From positions 1,573,501 through 1,637,500 of the forward strand of contig NZ_JQNJ01000001.1 of NCBI RefSeq assembly GCF_000745185.1: a stretch of 64,000 nucleotides of DNA. Direction: 5' to 3'. The stretch is from Muricauda sp. MAR_2010_75. Its GTDB lineage: Bacteria; Bacteroidota; Bacteroidia; Flavobacteriales; Flavobacteriaceae. A program made the position numbers and the translations under genes. Of this stretch, positions 45,750 to 54,287 are shown piece after piece. Every line of letters starts with the position of its first letter. The stretch's first letter is position 1. A model generated the notes under the pieces. That model ran no database searches, was not told the origin of the DNA, and saw only the letters and a program-made list of their open reading frames with translations.

Positions 45750-46420
45750 ACAATCCCAATGTTTTGGTGGTTTATGGCAAGCCCCAATTTGTTGCCCAGT
45801 TCTTCTTCCAGCTTCAGGGCTCTCTTAAACTGCATGATGGCCAAATCATGCTGTTCCAAGGTTTGATATAGGTTTCCAATACTGTTCAAGGACACATTGA
45901 TGCTCCTTTTGATATGATGTGATGGGTTTTCAACCTCCTCTGCTATTTCCAAGGCTTTTTGGTTGTAGTCCAATGCAGTTTTAATGGCATCGGTGCGGCG
46001 ATAAACCACCCCTAGCATATTCAAGCTAAGAACCTTTAGTTCTGTGTTGTTTGCCTTTTCCGAAAGTTCAAGGGCCTGTTCATGAAGGTCGGCAGCTTTT
46101 TTAAATTGGGAAATGTTCCTGTATTTTGTTCCTAGTTGGTCTAGCGCATAAGCTTCCCCTTCCAAATAGTTGTTTTCTCTGGCCAGATTGGCAAAATAGC
46201 GTAGAAGGGTGGTATCCTGTTTTTCTTCCTTGAGTTCGGTGTCCAGGGAGAGATAGGTTTTGGGCATGAGTTCAACCAATCGCTCGGCCTTTTCTTTAAA
46301 ATCATCTGGGATTTCTTGGGCACGGGCCATGTGAAAGCCAAGCAATACCAGTAGTGGGCATAAGATTGCCTTTCGCAGTGGACCTAGGTTTTTGATGTGT
46401 TTGATCTCAATTGTAAGCAC
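45623..46420 (-). pseudogene. LytS-type sensor kinase, N-terminal TPR part before a frameshift
   Basis: Starts with a signal sequence (ILCPLLVLLGFHMARAQ), then tandem TPRs (YALDQLGTKYRNISQFKKAA, LNMLGVVYRRTDAIKTALDY, LNSIGNLYQTLEQHDLAIMQ). After NHQNIGIV at about 45750 the frame leaves the TPR pattern and reads WSKREIWRVHW. In the other frame it continues as LEQKGDLEGALENYR, exactly completing the repeat. One extra T in the coding-strand GTTTGG would restore one reading frame of about 650 residues. Either a real one-base deletion or a sequencing error. Confidence 0.85.
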
Positions 46421-46435
46421 AGGTATATTGGGACG

Positions 46436-47170
46436 TTATAACATATCCAGAAAGTCGGATTTTTTTTGCCTCGAGACTGGGATTTTATGATTGGATTCCA
46501 ACACAACGTATCCATCGGTCTTTAGGAATTCCTTTATTTTGTTCAGGTTGATGATGTAGGAGTTGTGAATCCTAAAAAAGCTATTGTCTGGCAAGAGGGT
46601 ATTTACTTCCTTTAACTTTTTGGTAAGTAATATTTTTTGACCATCGCTCAGGAAAATGGTACTGTAATTCCCATCAGATTCAGCATAAAGAATATCATCA
46701 CTGTTCAGGAACACCAATTTTCCATCGGTATTTATCGTGATTTTTTTGCTGTGCGATTCAGCATTGAAATTCAACAATATTTTCTCTAACCGATTCACGG
46801 TCAAATTCTTGGCGTTATATTTTTTTATCTTGGCAATGGTCAGCTCAAGGTCATCGGTGTCAATGGGTTTGAGCAAATAATCAATGGCCTCATTCTTTAA
46901 GGCCTGAAGGGCGTATTGGTTGTATGCTGTGGTGATGACCACCGGAAAATCCTTGTTCTTTAAGTTTTTGATGAACTGGAAACCGTCCATGGCTGGCATT
47001 TCTATATCCAAGAAGAGACAGTCCGGAGTATTTTGTTCCAGATAGTCCAAGGCCTCGTGCGCATCGGTGAACGATGCAATAATGTCCACCTCATCGCTCA
47101 AGTTGGTCAACTCCCAACTCAAACTCTGCAATGCCTTGATTTCGTCATCTACAATAACCGCTTCTAGCAT
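46436..47170 (-). CDS. LytTR response regulator
   Basis: 244 residues: receiver domain with acidic pocket Asp8-Asp9, phospho-acceptor Asp55 (CLFLDIEMPAMDG), Thr80-Thr81 and Lys101 (LLKPIDTDDL), then a LytTR DNA-binding domain at about 140-240 (SDDILYAESDGNYSTIFLSD, FRIHNSYIINLNKIKEF). It is 15 bases upstream of the frameshifted LytS-type kinase on the same strand and is clearly its partner. Target genes are unknown. Confidence 0.94.
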   Translation of the reverse strand: MLEAVIVDDEIKALQSLSWELTNLSDEVDIIASFTDAHEALDYLEQNTPDCLFLDIEMPAMDGFQFIKNLKNKDFPVVITTAYNQYALQALKNEAIDYLLKPIDTDDLELTIAKIKKYNAKNLTVNRLEKILLNFNAESHSKKITINTDGKLVFLNSDDILYAESDGNYSTIFLSDGQKILLTKKLKEVNTLLPDNSFFRIHNSYIINLNKIKEFLKTDGYVVLESNHKIPVSRQKKSDFLDML

Positions 47171-47467
47171 ATAAACAATAATAGGTATTTCAAATTTAGG
47201 ATTATTCTGTTTATGCTTCTTAAAATTATGTGTTGATGGACTAGTAACACGTATAACTGGTCAAAAATGCCAAATCAAGTGAAAAGGGCTTCCTTTTTTG
47301 ATGAACGCCCCCTTATTGAGGGCAAAAAGGAATCTCAATGCTCAAAATCAACAAACCAATTATACAAAAAAGCCAACCGTTTATACATACCAACAAGGAT
47401 ACAGGACCATTGTTATCTATCTTGGCACTGTCAAAAATTGGGGTATTCATCTAATATCAAAATTAAT

Positions 47468-47602
47468 ATGAAAAAGTGTTTTGTACTGTTCATAATTTTA
47501 ATAATGGCCTTGATTTTTGCCGCTGTTTCGGAAAGTAAGGACATGGAAGTACAGCAAAATTGGGATAGTGTGGCCGTAGAGGGCCACCATGCTCCCAGAT
47601 AA
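47468..47602 (+). CDS. Possible 44-residue exported peptide
   Basis: ATG at 47468 opens MKKCFVLFIILIMALIFAAV followed by SES and a mature tail of about 20 residues (KDMEVQQNWDSVAVEGHHAP then R and stop). The first 22 residues are a textbook signal peptide. It stands alone, divergent from the LytTR/LytS system and 14 bases before the structured block at 47617. The same frame extends upstream to 47267 with no sign of coding. No homology can be claimed. The 300 bases before it (47171-47467) show nothing else. A chance frame is possible. Confidence 0.4.
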   Translation: MKKCFVLFIILIMALIFAAVSESKDMEVQQNWDSVAVEGHHAPR

Positions 47603-47616
47603 ACGTTCATAAATAT

Positions 47617-47792
47617 TATTACCAATAAATAGTACGGCCAAAGCAACCAATTCTCTTGATTATAGAAACCGCTTGCAAAGAAAAATCTTCAGAGGAACCT
47701 TGGTTTAATGTTTGATTTTGGGTTTCGGGGGAACTACCTGGAATTAAATGGATCCAATGGCATAACCTGAAGAGGCCGTACGTTTGGTAATA
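47617..47792 (+). ncRNA. Candidate structured RNA upstream of nrdBA
   Basis: Nested helices, all read from the sequence: TATTACCAA (47617-47625) with TTGGTAATA (47784-47792); GTACGGCC (47632-47639) with GGCCGTAC (47774-47781); TCTTCAG (47686-47692) with CTGAAGA (47767-47773); CCTTGG (47698-47703) with CCAATGG (47754-47760, one bulge); TTTAAT (47704-47709) with ATTAAA (47743-47748); and an apical GGTTTC/GAA..ACC hairpin with a GGGG loop (47721-47738). A 46-base side arm (47640-47685) can form its own hairpin. An intrinsic terminator follows at 47831. No coding frame covers it. Length and rod shape resemble 6S RNA, but class is not established; a leader/attenuator for nrdB is the main alternative. 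Confidence 0.55.
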
Positions 47793-47830
47793 TCATTGAA
47801 TTATGGCACTAACCGCAGTTCATAAGCAGT

Positions 47831-47873
47831 AAGACCAATTAGTATGTTGCAATATACTTTTTGGTCTTTTTTT
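47831..47873 (+). terminator. Intrinsic terminator downstream of the structured RNA
   Basis: AAGACCAA (47831-47838) pairs with TTGGTCTT (47861-47868), with an inner AGTAT/ATACT stem (47841-47845 and 47854-47858), followed by an uninterrupted T-run to 47873. It faces plus-strand transcription although no gene over 45 codons ends nearby, so it implies a short transcript from this region. Confidence 0.85.
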
Positions 47874-47965
47874 GTTTGTGGAAAATTCCAACGTAAAAGT
47901 TATCAAAGGACAGGTTTGGCCGAGGCCAGCAAGGGTAACCGCCACACTAGATTTCAACAGTCAGT

Positions 47966-47982
47966 GTTAAAAACTTTAACCC
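47966..47982. promoter_or_regulatory. TGTTAA-N5-TTAACC element upstream of nrdB
   Basis: An imperfect inverted pair of TTAAC half-sites 105 bases before nrdB. A further TTAACA lies at 48075-48080, eight bases before the start. The same hexamer forms a three-copy array upstream of nrdA (49125-49151). Possible shared operator; not a match to the classical NrdR box. Confidence 0.3.
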
Positions 47983-48087
47983 CGTTTCGCGAATACATAC
48001 TTTACAATCTACCAACAATTTTGAATCTTTGTTAGTCCCTATTCACATGGAAATCTCCTTCCAGATTGTAAATTTTAACAAGCGATT

Positions 48088-49074
48088 ATGTCAGAAGCAA
48101 TTGAGCCCATATTACAAGAAAACAAAGATAGATTTGTAATTTTTCCCATTAAACACCACGATTTGTGGGATTGGTATAAGAAGCAAGAGGCTTGTTTTTG
48201 GACTGCCGAGGAAATCGATCTGCATCAGGATTTATCGGATTGGAACACCAAGTTGAACGATGACGAACGTTACTTCATCAAACATATTTTGGCCTTTTTT
48301 GCCGCTTCGGATGGAATTGTAAATGAAAATCTGGCCGAAAACTTTGTCAATGAAGTTCAGTACTCTGAGGCCAAATTCTTCTACGGTTTCCAAATTATGA
48401 TGGAGAACATCCACTCTGAAACCTACTCATTGCTCATAGACACCTATGTGAAGGAGGAAAAGGAAAAGAGTGTGCTCTTCAAGGCCATTGAAAATTTTCC
48501 TGCCATTAAAAAGAAAGCTGATTGGGCCTTAAAATGGATAGAATCACCAAGTTTCGCCGAAAGATTGATTGCCTTTGCCGCAGTGGAAGGGATTTTCTTC
48601 TCCGGCGCCTTCTGTTCCATCTTTTGGCTGAAGAAAAGAGGATTGATGCCTGGACTCACGTTTTCCAATGAGTTGATTTCACGGGACGAAGGAATGCATT
48701 GCGATTATGCTGTGCACTTGCACAACAACCATTTGCAAAACAAAGTGTCCAAGGAGCGTATCAAGGAAATTATAGTTGATGCATTGAACATAGAAAGAGA
48801 GTTCATTACAGAGTCACTTCCCGTGAGCCTCATTGGAATGAACGCCAAATTAATGACCCAATACCTGGAGTTTGTAACTGACCGATTGTTGGTTGAGTTG
48901 CAATGCGAGAAAGTGTACAATGCCACCAATCCATTTGATTTTATGGATATGATTTCCCTCCAAGGGAAGACCAATTTCTTTGAAAAACGCGTGTCTGAAT
49001 ATCAAAAGGCCGGTGTTTTGAACAAGGAGAAAGATTCTGATTCGCAAAAAATCAGTTTCGACGCAGATTTTTAA
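48088..49074 (+). CDS. nrdB: Ribonucleotide reductase class Ia, beta subunit
   Basis: 328 residues; generates the tyrosyl radical needed for ribonucleotide reduction. The radical Tyr is Tyr99 in [20 protein letters not shown], the form found in eukaryotic R2 and in Bacteroidota rather than the E. coli one. Diiron ligands lie in [10 protein letters not shown] (E region), ENIHSE and [14 protein letters not shown]. The gene precedes nrdA by 119 bases. The region upstream holds the structured RNA candidate, its terminator and TTAACA repeats. Confidence 0.96.
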   Translation: MSEAIEPILQENKDRFVIFPIKHHDLWDWYKKQEACFWTAEEIDLHQDLSDWNTKLNDDERYFIKHILAFFAASDGIVNENLAENFVNEVQYSEAKFFYGFQIMMENIHSETYSLLIDTYVKEEKEKSVLFKAIENFPAIKKKADWALKWIESPSFAERLIAFAAVEGIFFSGAFCSIFWLKKRGLMPGLTFSNELISRDEGMHCDYAVHLHNNHLQNKVSKERIKEIIVDALNIEREFITESLPVSLIGMNAKLMTQYLEFVTDRLLVELQCEKVYNATNPFDFMDMISLQGKTNFFEKRVSEYQKAGVLNKEKDSDSQKISFDADF

Positions 49075-49124
49075 GTAACCAAATTGTTTGTTGACTTCCG
49101 ATAGCCCCGGAAGTTTTCATGCAC

Positions 49125-49153
49125 TTAACACAAAATGTTAAATTTTTAACATT
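49125..49153. promoter_or_regulatory. TTAACA/TGTTAA array upstream of nrdA
   Basis: Three half-sites in alternating orientation: TTAACA (49125-49130), TGTTAA (49136-49141), TTAACA (49146-49151). The last two form AATGTTAA-ATTT-TTAACATT (49134-49153), a perfect 8-bp inverted repeat 40 bases before the nrdA start. Candidate operator or hairpin in the nrdB-nrdA spacer. Confidence 0.4.
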
Positions 49154-49193
49154 CAATAAGAACCAACAATAACCCTAAAATATTCGTAGCGCC

Positions 49194-51665
49194 ATGTATG
49201 TAGTAAAAAGAGATGGAAGAAAGGAGCCGATCATGTTCGACAAGATTACGGCCCGAGTTAGAAAACTTTGTTATGGACTCAATCCCCTGGTGGACCCGGT
49301 AAAGGTGGCCATGCGGGTTATTGAGGGATTGTACGATGGGGTTACCACATCCGAGCTGGATAATTTGGCAGCCGAAATCGCAGCCACCATGACCACTACC
49401 CATCCCGATTATGCAAAATTGGCGGCGCGTATCTCCGTTTCCAACCTGCACAAAAACACAAAAAAATCCTTCTCCGAAACGATGAAGGACCTCTACGAAT
49501 ATGTGAATCCAAGAACCGGTAAAAAAGCACCACTGCTTTCTGATGAGGTGTACAAGGTGGTTTCCGAGAATGCCGAAACCTTGGATTCTACCATTATTTA
49601 CAACCGGGATTTTGGCTACGATTATTTCGGTTTTAAAACCTTGGAACGTTCCTATTTGCTTAAAATCAATGGCAAAATTGCGGAGCGTCCCCAGCACATG
49701 CTCATGCGTGTGGCCGTTGGTATCCATTTGAATGACATGGAATCTGCCATAGAGACTTATGAGTTGATGTCCAAAAAGTTCTTCACTCATGCTACACCCA
49801 CACTCTTCAACTCAGGAACACCAAAACCACAGATGTCTTCCTGTTTCCTGCTTGCGATGAAGGATGACAGTATCGATGGGATCTACGACACCTTGAAGCA
49901 AACCGCCAAAATTTCCCAATCTGCAGGAGGAATTGGACTTTCAATCCACAACATAAGAGCAACAGGTTCCTACATCGCAGGAACCAATGGAACGTCAAAT
50001 GGAATTGTGCCCATGCTTCGCGTTTATAATGACACAGCGCGCTATGTGGACCAAGGTGGTGGAAAAAGAAAAGGGAGCTTCGCCATTTATGTGGAGCCTT
50101 GGCATGCTGATATTTTCGACTTTTTGGATTTGAAGAAAAACCACGGTAAAGAGGAAATGCGCGCCCGCGATTTGTTCTACGCCATGTGGATTCCGGACTT
50201 GTTTATGAAACGGGTAGAAGCCGATGGCGAATGGACCTTGATGTGCCCCAATGAATGCCCAGGACTGTTCAGCAACCACAGTGATGAGTTTGAAAAGTTG
50301 TATACTCAGTATGAAGCTGAGGGAAAAGGACGCAAGACCATTAAAGCACGCGATCTTTGGGAGAAAATATTGGAGTCACAGATAGAGACGGGAACCCCAT
50401 ATATGCTCTACAAGGATGCAGCCAACCGCAAAAGCAACCAAAAGAACTTGGGTACCATCCGTTCTTCCAATTTGTGTACTGAAATCTTGGAATACACTTC
50501 TCCCGATGAGGTGGCGGTATGTAACTTAGCCTCCATTGCGTTACCCATGTTCATCAAAAATGGGGAATTTGACCACAAGGAACTTTTCCGGGTAACAAAG
50601 CGAGTGACCAAAAACCTGAACAAGGTAATTGACCGTAATTTCTATCCGGTGGAAGAAGCCAGAAACTCCAACATGAGGCACCGACCTATTGGTCTGGGGG
50701 TGCAGGGATTGGCCGATACTTTCATTATGTTGCGCATGCCTTTCACGAGTGATGAGGCCAAAAAATTGAACCAGGATATTTTTGAGACCCTATATTATGC
50801 TGCGGTTACCGCTTCCATGGAAATGGCCAAGGAGGAAGGAACCTATTCCAGCTATGAGGGATCGCCCATTTCAAAAGGAGAATTTCAGCACAATCTTTGG
50901 GGTATCAAAGACCAAGAACTTTCCGGAAGATGGGATTGGGAAAAACTCAGAAAGGAAGTAAAAAAGAACGGGGTCAGGAACTCTTTGTTGGTCGCTCCAA
51001 TGCCAACTGCTTCCACGTCACAGATTTTGGGGAACAATGAATGTTTTGAGCCTTATACTTCCAACATTTATACCCGTAGGGTATTGTCTGGAGAGTTCAT
51101 TGTAGTGAACAAACACCTTTTGGAAGATTTGGTCCGATTGGGCCTATGGAACGAAAACCTGAAACAAGAGTTGATGCGTGCCAACGGTTCCATTCAACAT
51201 ATCGATGTGATTCCGCAGGAAATCAAAGAACTCTACAAGACGGTTTGGGAGCTCAGTATGAAGGACATCATTGATATGAGCCGTCAACGGGGTTATTTCA
51301 TAGATCAAAGCCAATCGTTGAACCTCTTTATGGAAAATGCCAACTATTCCAAGCTTACATCGATGCATTTCTATGCTTGGAAGAGTGGTCTCAAAACAGG
51401 TATGTATTACCTCAGGACCAAGGCAGCAGTGGACGCCATTAAATTTACTTTGGATAATTCCAAAAAGAAAGAAGAGCCTGTTGCTGTTGTGGTGGAATCT
51501 GAAATAACATCGGCAACTAAAGCTGAGGCTTTAAAAGTAGAAGCTACAGATGCCAGTCAACAAGAAGTGGACATACAACCTATGACGCCAGAAGAGATGA
51601 AAGAGATGATCGCACGCGCCAAGGAAGGTCAAGCAGACGATGATTGCTTGATGTGCGGATCGTAG
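49194..51665 (+). CDS. nrdA: Ribonucleotide reductase class Ia, alpha subunit
   Basis: 823 residues; reduces ribonucleoside diphosphates to deoxyribonucleotides. An N-terminal ATP-cone ([20 protein letters not shown] to about residue 90) gives allosteric activity control. Active-site residues: redox pair Cys217 ([10 protein letters not shown]) and Cys443 ([11 protein letters not shown]), thiyl radical Cys428 with Asn426 and Glu430 (NLCTE). The tail ends DDDCLMCGS, whose Cys pair re-reduces the active site. An acidic, alanine-rich linker of about 50 residues precedes this tail. Eukaryote-like R1, matching the R2 type at 48088. Confidence 0.97.
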   Translation: MYVVKRDGRKEPIMFDKITARVRKLCYGLNPLVDPVKVAMRVIEGLYDGVTTSELDNLAAEIAATMTTTHPDYAKLAARISVSNLHKNTKKSFSETMKDLYEYVNPRTGKKAPLLSDEVYKVVSENAETLDSTIIYNRDFGYDYFGFKTLERSYLLKINGKIAERPQHMLMRVAVGIHLNDMESAIETYELMSKKFFTHATPTLFNSGTPKPQMSSCFLLAMKDDSIDGIYDTLKQTAKISQSAGGIGLSIHNIRATGSYIAGTNGTSNGIVPMLRVYNDTARYVDQGGGKRKGSFAIYVEPWHADIFDFLDLKKNHGKEEMRARDLFYAMWIPDLFMKRVEADGEWTLMCPNECPGLFSNHSDEFEKLYTQYEAEGKGRKTIKARDLWEKILESQIETGTPYMLYKDAANRKSNQKNLGTIRSSNLCTEILEYTSPDEVAVCNLASIALPMFIKNGEFDHKELFRVTKRVTKNLNKVIDRNFYPVEEARNSNMRHRPIGLGVQGLADTFIMLRMPFTSDEAKKLNQDIFETLYYAAVTASMEMAKEEGTYSSYEGSPISKGEFQHNLWGIKDQELSGRWDWEKLRKEVKKNGVRNSLLVAPMPTASTSQILGNNECFEPYTSNIYTRRVLSGEFIVVNKHLLEDLVRLGLWNENLKQELMRANGSIQHIDVIPQEIKELYKTVWELSMKDIIDMSRQRGYFIDQSQSLNLFMENANYSKLTSMHFYAWKSGLKTGMYYLRTKAAVDAIKFTLDNSKKKEEPVAVVVESEITSATKAEALKVEATDASQQEVDIQPMTPEEMKEMIARAKEGQADDDCLMCGS

Positions 51666-51711
51666 CTTGTACTGAGCTTTATCAGTATGTGTGATAGTGT
51701 TTATTGATTAG

Positions 51712-51757
51712 TACCTCGGAGAACGTTCACCCCACTTAGAACCATCCGAGGTATTTT
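51712..51757 (+). terminator. Probable terminator after nrdA
   Basis: TACCTCGGA (51712-51720) pairs perfectly with TCCGAGGTA (51745-51753), then TTTTC. The 24-base loop is long, so efficiency is uncertain. Position between nrdA and the convergent gene at 51780 fits. Confidence 0.6.
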
Positions 51758-51779
51758 CATTTCAAAATGGAGAACAAAA

Positions 51780-52433
51780 TTACAGTGACCAAGCTTTGCC
51801 GTCGGTCAATGTAGTTACATCGTCACATGGAATGTATTCACCTGGAATAGGTGCATAGGCCAATACCTCTTCCCCTACATATTCAGAATTTTTATAAGCA
51901 AAAATGGCCATATCCCTTAAATCGTTGGCAAATGAAAAACGGGCAATGTCATCATCAATATCGCCTTGGCCACCATTCATTACAGCTTCCATATAGCTGT
52001 CAATGGCCTCTGTATGGATTTCTTCTTGCTCCGGTGTGCGTTTGGCCAAGTATGTCTTTAAAACAGGCTCTATATCGGCAGCTTCCACATCTGTTAAAGA
52101 CTGTTTGCCAGAATCGGATAGGACCTTGTCAAAAAATTTGTCCATTCTCAACTTTACAAAATCCAATTGCTCTTTAGGTAATACCTCATCCATAAAAGAA
52201 TCAAAGAACACATGAAGGTTCATTTCTGTTGCAGAGGGCGTATCCGTTTTTGGTAAGATGATATCCAAGGTCTGTGCAAGTGCATATCCTTGGTCTTGGC
52301 TCAAAAAGGAAGGCACCCATTCTGCATACGCAGGTTTATCCTTACAGCTTTGGAGTAATCCCAATAGTGTTGGAGTGGCCACGGCATATCCAAAGGCCAT
52401 CCCCATATTTTTAAGTGCAGATCTTCTTTCCAT
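51780..52433 (-). CDS. Gluconate 2-dehydrogenase subunit 3 family protein
   Basis: 217 residues, small partner subunit of membrane-bound FAD sugar dehydrogenases. It begins with an export signal of Tat style (MERRSALKNMGMAFGYAVAT) and a Cys near residue 30 (LLQSCKDK) that could be a lipobox. The body matches the family: LAQTLDIILPKTDTPSATEM, VHVFFD-like HVFFDSFMDEVLP and FAYKNSEYVGEEVLAYAPIP. The partner GMC gene ends at the base where this gene begins (TAATG overlap), so the two are translated together and the signal here probably carries the catalytic subunit out. Confidence 0.92.
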   Translation of the reverse strand: MERRSALKNMGMAFGYAVATPTLLGLLQSCKDKPAYAEWVPSFLSQDQGYALAQTLDIILPKTDTPSATEMNLHVFFDSFMDEVLPKEQLDFVKLRMDKFFDKVLSDSGKQSLTDVEAADIEPVLKTYLAKRTPEQEEIHTEAIDSYMEAVMNGGQGDIDDDIARFSFANDLRDMAIFAYKNSEYVGEEVLAYAPIPGEYIPCDDVTTLTDGKAWSL

Positions 52434-54151
52434 TATATATTTCCTTTTTTAAGTTCTTGAGCGGCATGGTTTGCAGCTCTTGCAGTAAATGCCATATAGG
52501 TCAATGAAGGATTCACGCAGCTCGCAGATGTCATGAAAGCTCCATCAGTAACATAGACATTTTTACAGGCATGAACCTGATTGTACCCATTCAATACAGA
52601 GGTTTTTGGATCACGTCCCATACGAGCGGTTCCCATTTCGTGGATGCCAAGTCCTAAAGCTCCGGGGTTATCATAAGGTTCAACATCCCTAAGTCCAGCT
52701 TTGGTAAGCATTTCCACGGCCTGTTCTTTCATGTCTTCTCTCATGTTCCACTCGTTTTCCTTGAACTCAGCATCAAAAGTAACCGTAGGTAAGCCCCATT
52801 GATCCAATTTATCATAATCCATCGTCATTCGGTTATCTTCATAAGGTAGCACCTCGCCAAATCCACCCATACCAAAAGACCAGCCTCCTGGTTTAAGAAT
52901 AGCTTCTTTTAGGTCTTTTCCATACGAAAGTTCAGCTACGGTTTCTTCCCAGTTGTCCCTTCCGGCACCACCTTGATAGCCATACCCTCTAATAAACCTG
53001 TCGGTATTGGAACTACCACCCAAGTTTCTAAATCGAGGAACATAGACCCCATTGGGTTTTCTTCCCTTATAATATTTGTCGTCAAAGCCATCAAACTTAC
53101 CTGAAGCACCAACACCTAAATGATGGTCCATGATGTTTCTTCCCAATTGGTCGGAGTCGTTACCCAATCCATTTTCAAAGCGATCAGATTTGGATTGCAT
53201 CAATATGGAAGTTGAAGCTAGGGCAGAGGCGCAAAGGAAAATTACCTTGGCCTTGAACTCAAATTCTTCTTTGGTCTCACGGTCAATGACTTTTACCCCA
53301 GTTGCTTTTTTGGTATTTGGATCATAAATTACTTCATGAACAATGGAATCTGGGCGCAATGTCATATTCCCGGTTCTTTCCGCAGCAGGTAAGGTAGAGG
53401 AAACGCTACTGAAGTAGGCTCCAAAAGGACATCCTCTGATACAACGGTTCCTAAACTGGCAACGCACACGTCCGTCACCATCAAATTGTTTGTCACTATT
53501 GATGTGGGCCACTCTTCCTGCAGTAATCACGCGACCATCAAAATGCTCGGCCACTTTTTCCTTTACATGGTTCTCCACACAGTTGAGTTCCATCATGGGT
53601 TCAAAAATACCATCCGGAAGTTGGGGGAGTCCCAAAGTTTCACCGGTAACTCCAATATAACTCTCAACCTTGTCATACCAAGGGGCAATATCTTTATAGC
53701 GAACTGGCCAATCCACGGCAATACCATCATTTTTATTGGCACCAAAATCAATATCACTCCAGCGGTAGCTATGACGACCCCACATAATGGAACGTCCACC
53801 TACATGGTAGCCGCGCATCCAATCAAATCGTTTTGTTTCATTATAAGGATGGTCAATATCATCCACAAACCAAAAATTGTGTGGTGCTTTCACCGTATAT
53901 CCAGTTCTGGCCTGTTTTTCTTGTCTGGCCGCTTTTTCTCTTGGCAATTCACCATTATGGGGGAAATCCCAAGGGTCTGAATTAGCTGTAGGATAGTCTT
54001 CTCTGTGTTTTACCATGGGACCACGTTCCAAGACGAGGGTCTTTAGGCCGTTCTCACATAGCTCCTTTGCAGCCCAACCACCACTAATGCCTGTTCCTAC
54101 TACAATGGCATCATATGATTCCTGCTCCTCGTTGTAATAAAATTTACTCAT
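52433..54151 (-). CDS. GMC family FAD oxidoreductase (sugar dehydrogenase catalytic subunit)
   Basis: 572 residues. FAD-binding GTGISGGWAAKEL at the N-terminus; C-terminal substrate region with His in GLGIHEMGTARMG and Asn in SASCVNPSLTYMAF. A cysteine cluster Cys231-x5-Cys237-x3-Cys241 (CQFRNRCIRGCPFG) resembles the iron-sulfur site of FAD-glucose/gluconate dehydrogenases. No signal peptide of its own, consistent with co-export with the small subunit at 51780. Given the DUF1080, epimerase and Gfo/Idh/MocA neighbours, a glycoside 3-dehydrogenase is a good guess (inference). Divergent from the epimerase operon at 54288. Confidence 0.92.
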   Translation of the reverse strand: MSKFYYNEEQESYDAIVVGTGISGGWAAKELCENGLKTLVLERGPMVKHREDYPTANSDPWDFPHNGELPREKAARQEKQARTGYTVKAPHNFWFVDDIDHPYNETKRFDWMRGYHVGGRSIMWGRHSYRWSDIDFGANKNDGIAVDWPVRYKDIAPWYDKVESYIGVTGETLGLPQLPDGIFEPMMELNCVENHVKEKVAEHFDGRVITAGRVAHINSDKQFDGDGRVRCQFRNRCIRGCPFGAYFSSVSSTLPAAERTGNMTLRPDSIVHEVIYDPNTKKATGVKVIDRETKEEFEFKAKVIFLCASALASTSILMQSKSDRFENGLGNDSDQLGRNIMDHHLGVGASGKFDGFDDKYYKGRKPNGVYVPRFRNLGGSSNTDRFIRGYGYQGGAGRDNWEETVAELSYGKDLKEAILKPGGWSFGMGGFGEVLPYEDNRMTMDYDKLDQWGLPTVTFDAEFKENEWNMREDMKEQAVEMLTKAGLRDVEPYDNPGALGLGIHEMGTARMGRDPKTSVLNGYNQVHACKNVYVTDGAFMTSASCVNPSLTYMAFTARAANHAAQELKKGNI

Positions 54152-54222
54152 TTATTCGGATTGTTTATTTGCTAAATGTATTAATTATTAAATTAATTTT
54201 CTACATTTAATCCCTATGTTTA

Positions 54223-54256
54223 TTGAGAATTCTCTACTATAACGTTGTAGTTTTTG
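54223..54256 (+). promoter_or_regulatory. Possible promoter of the epimerase-transporter operon
   Basis: TTG (54223-54225), 22 bases, then TAGTTTTTG (54248-54256), close to the Bacteroidota TTG-N17-23-TAnnTTTG pattern with one extra T. It ends 31 bases before the start at 54288. Confidence 0.35.
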
Positions 54257-54287
54257 GATTCTATAAGAAAATCGATAGTTTGAATTT

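Noticed and set aside
47267..47467. N-terminal extension of the small exported peptide
   Set aside because: It would put 67 charged residues before a typical signal peptide; composition does not look coding.
47844..48035. 63-codon open frame upstream of nrdB
   Set aside because: It begins inside the intrinsic terminator hairpin and has no signal or domain; treated as non-coding leader.
47876..48087. Cobalamin riboswitch before the nrd genes
   Set aside because: A GCCGAGGCCAGCAAGGGTAA stretch drew attention, but the B12 box is absent and the enzyme is class Ia, which does not use cobalamin.
49146..49790. 214-codon open frame antisense to nrdA
   Set aside because: Covers the conserved ATP-cone on the opposite strand; low-complexity His/Gly-rich product.
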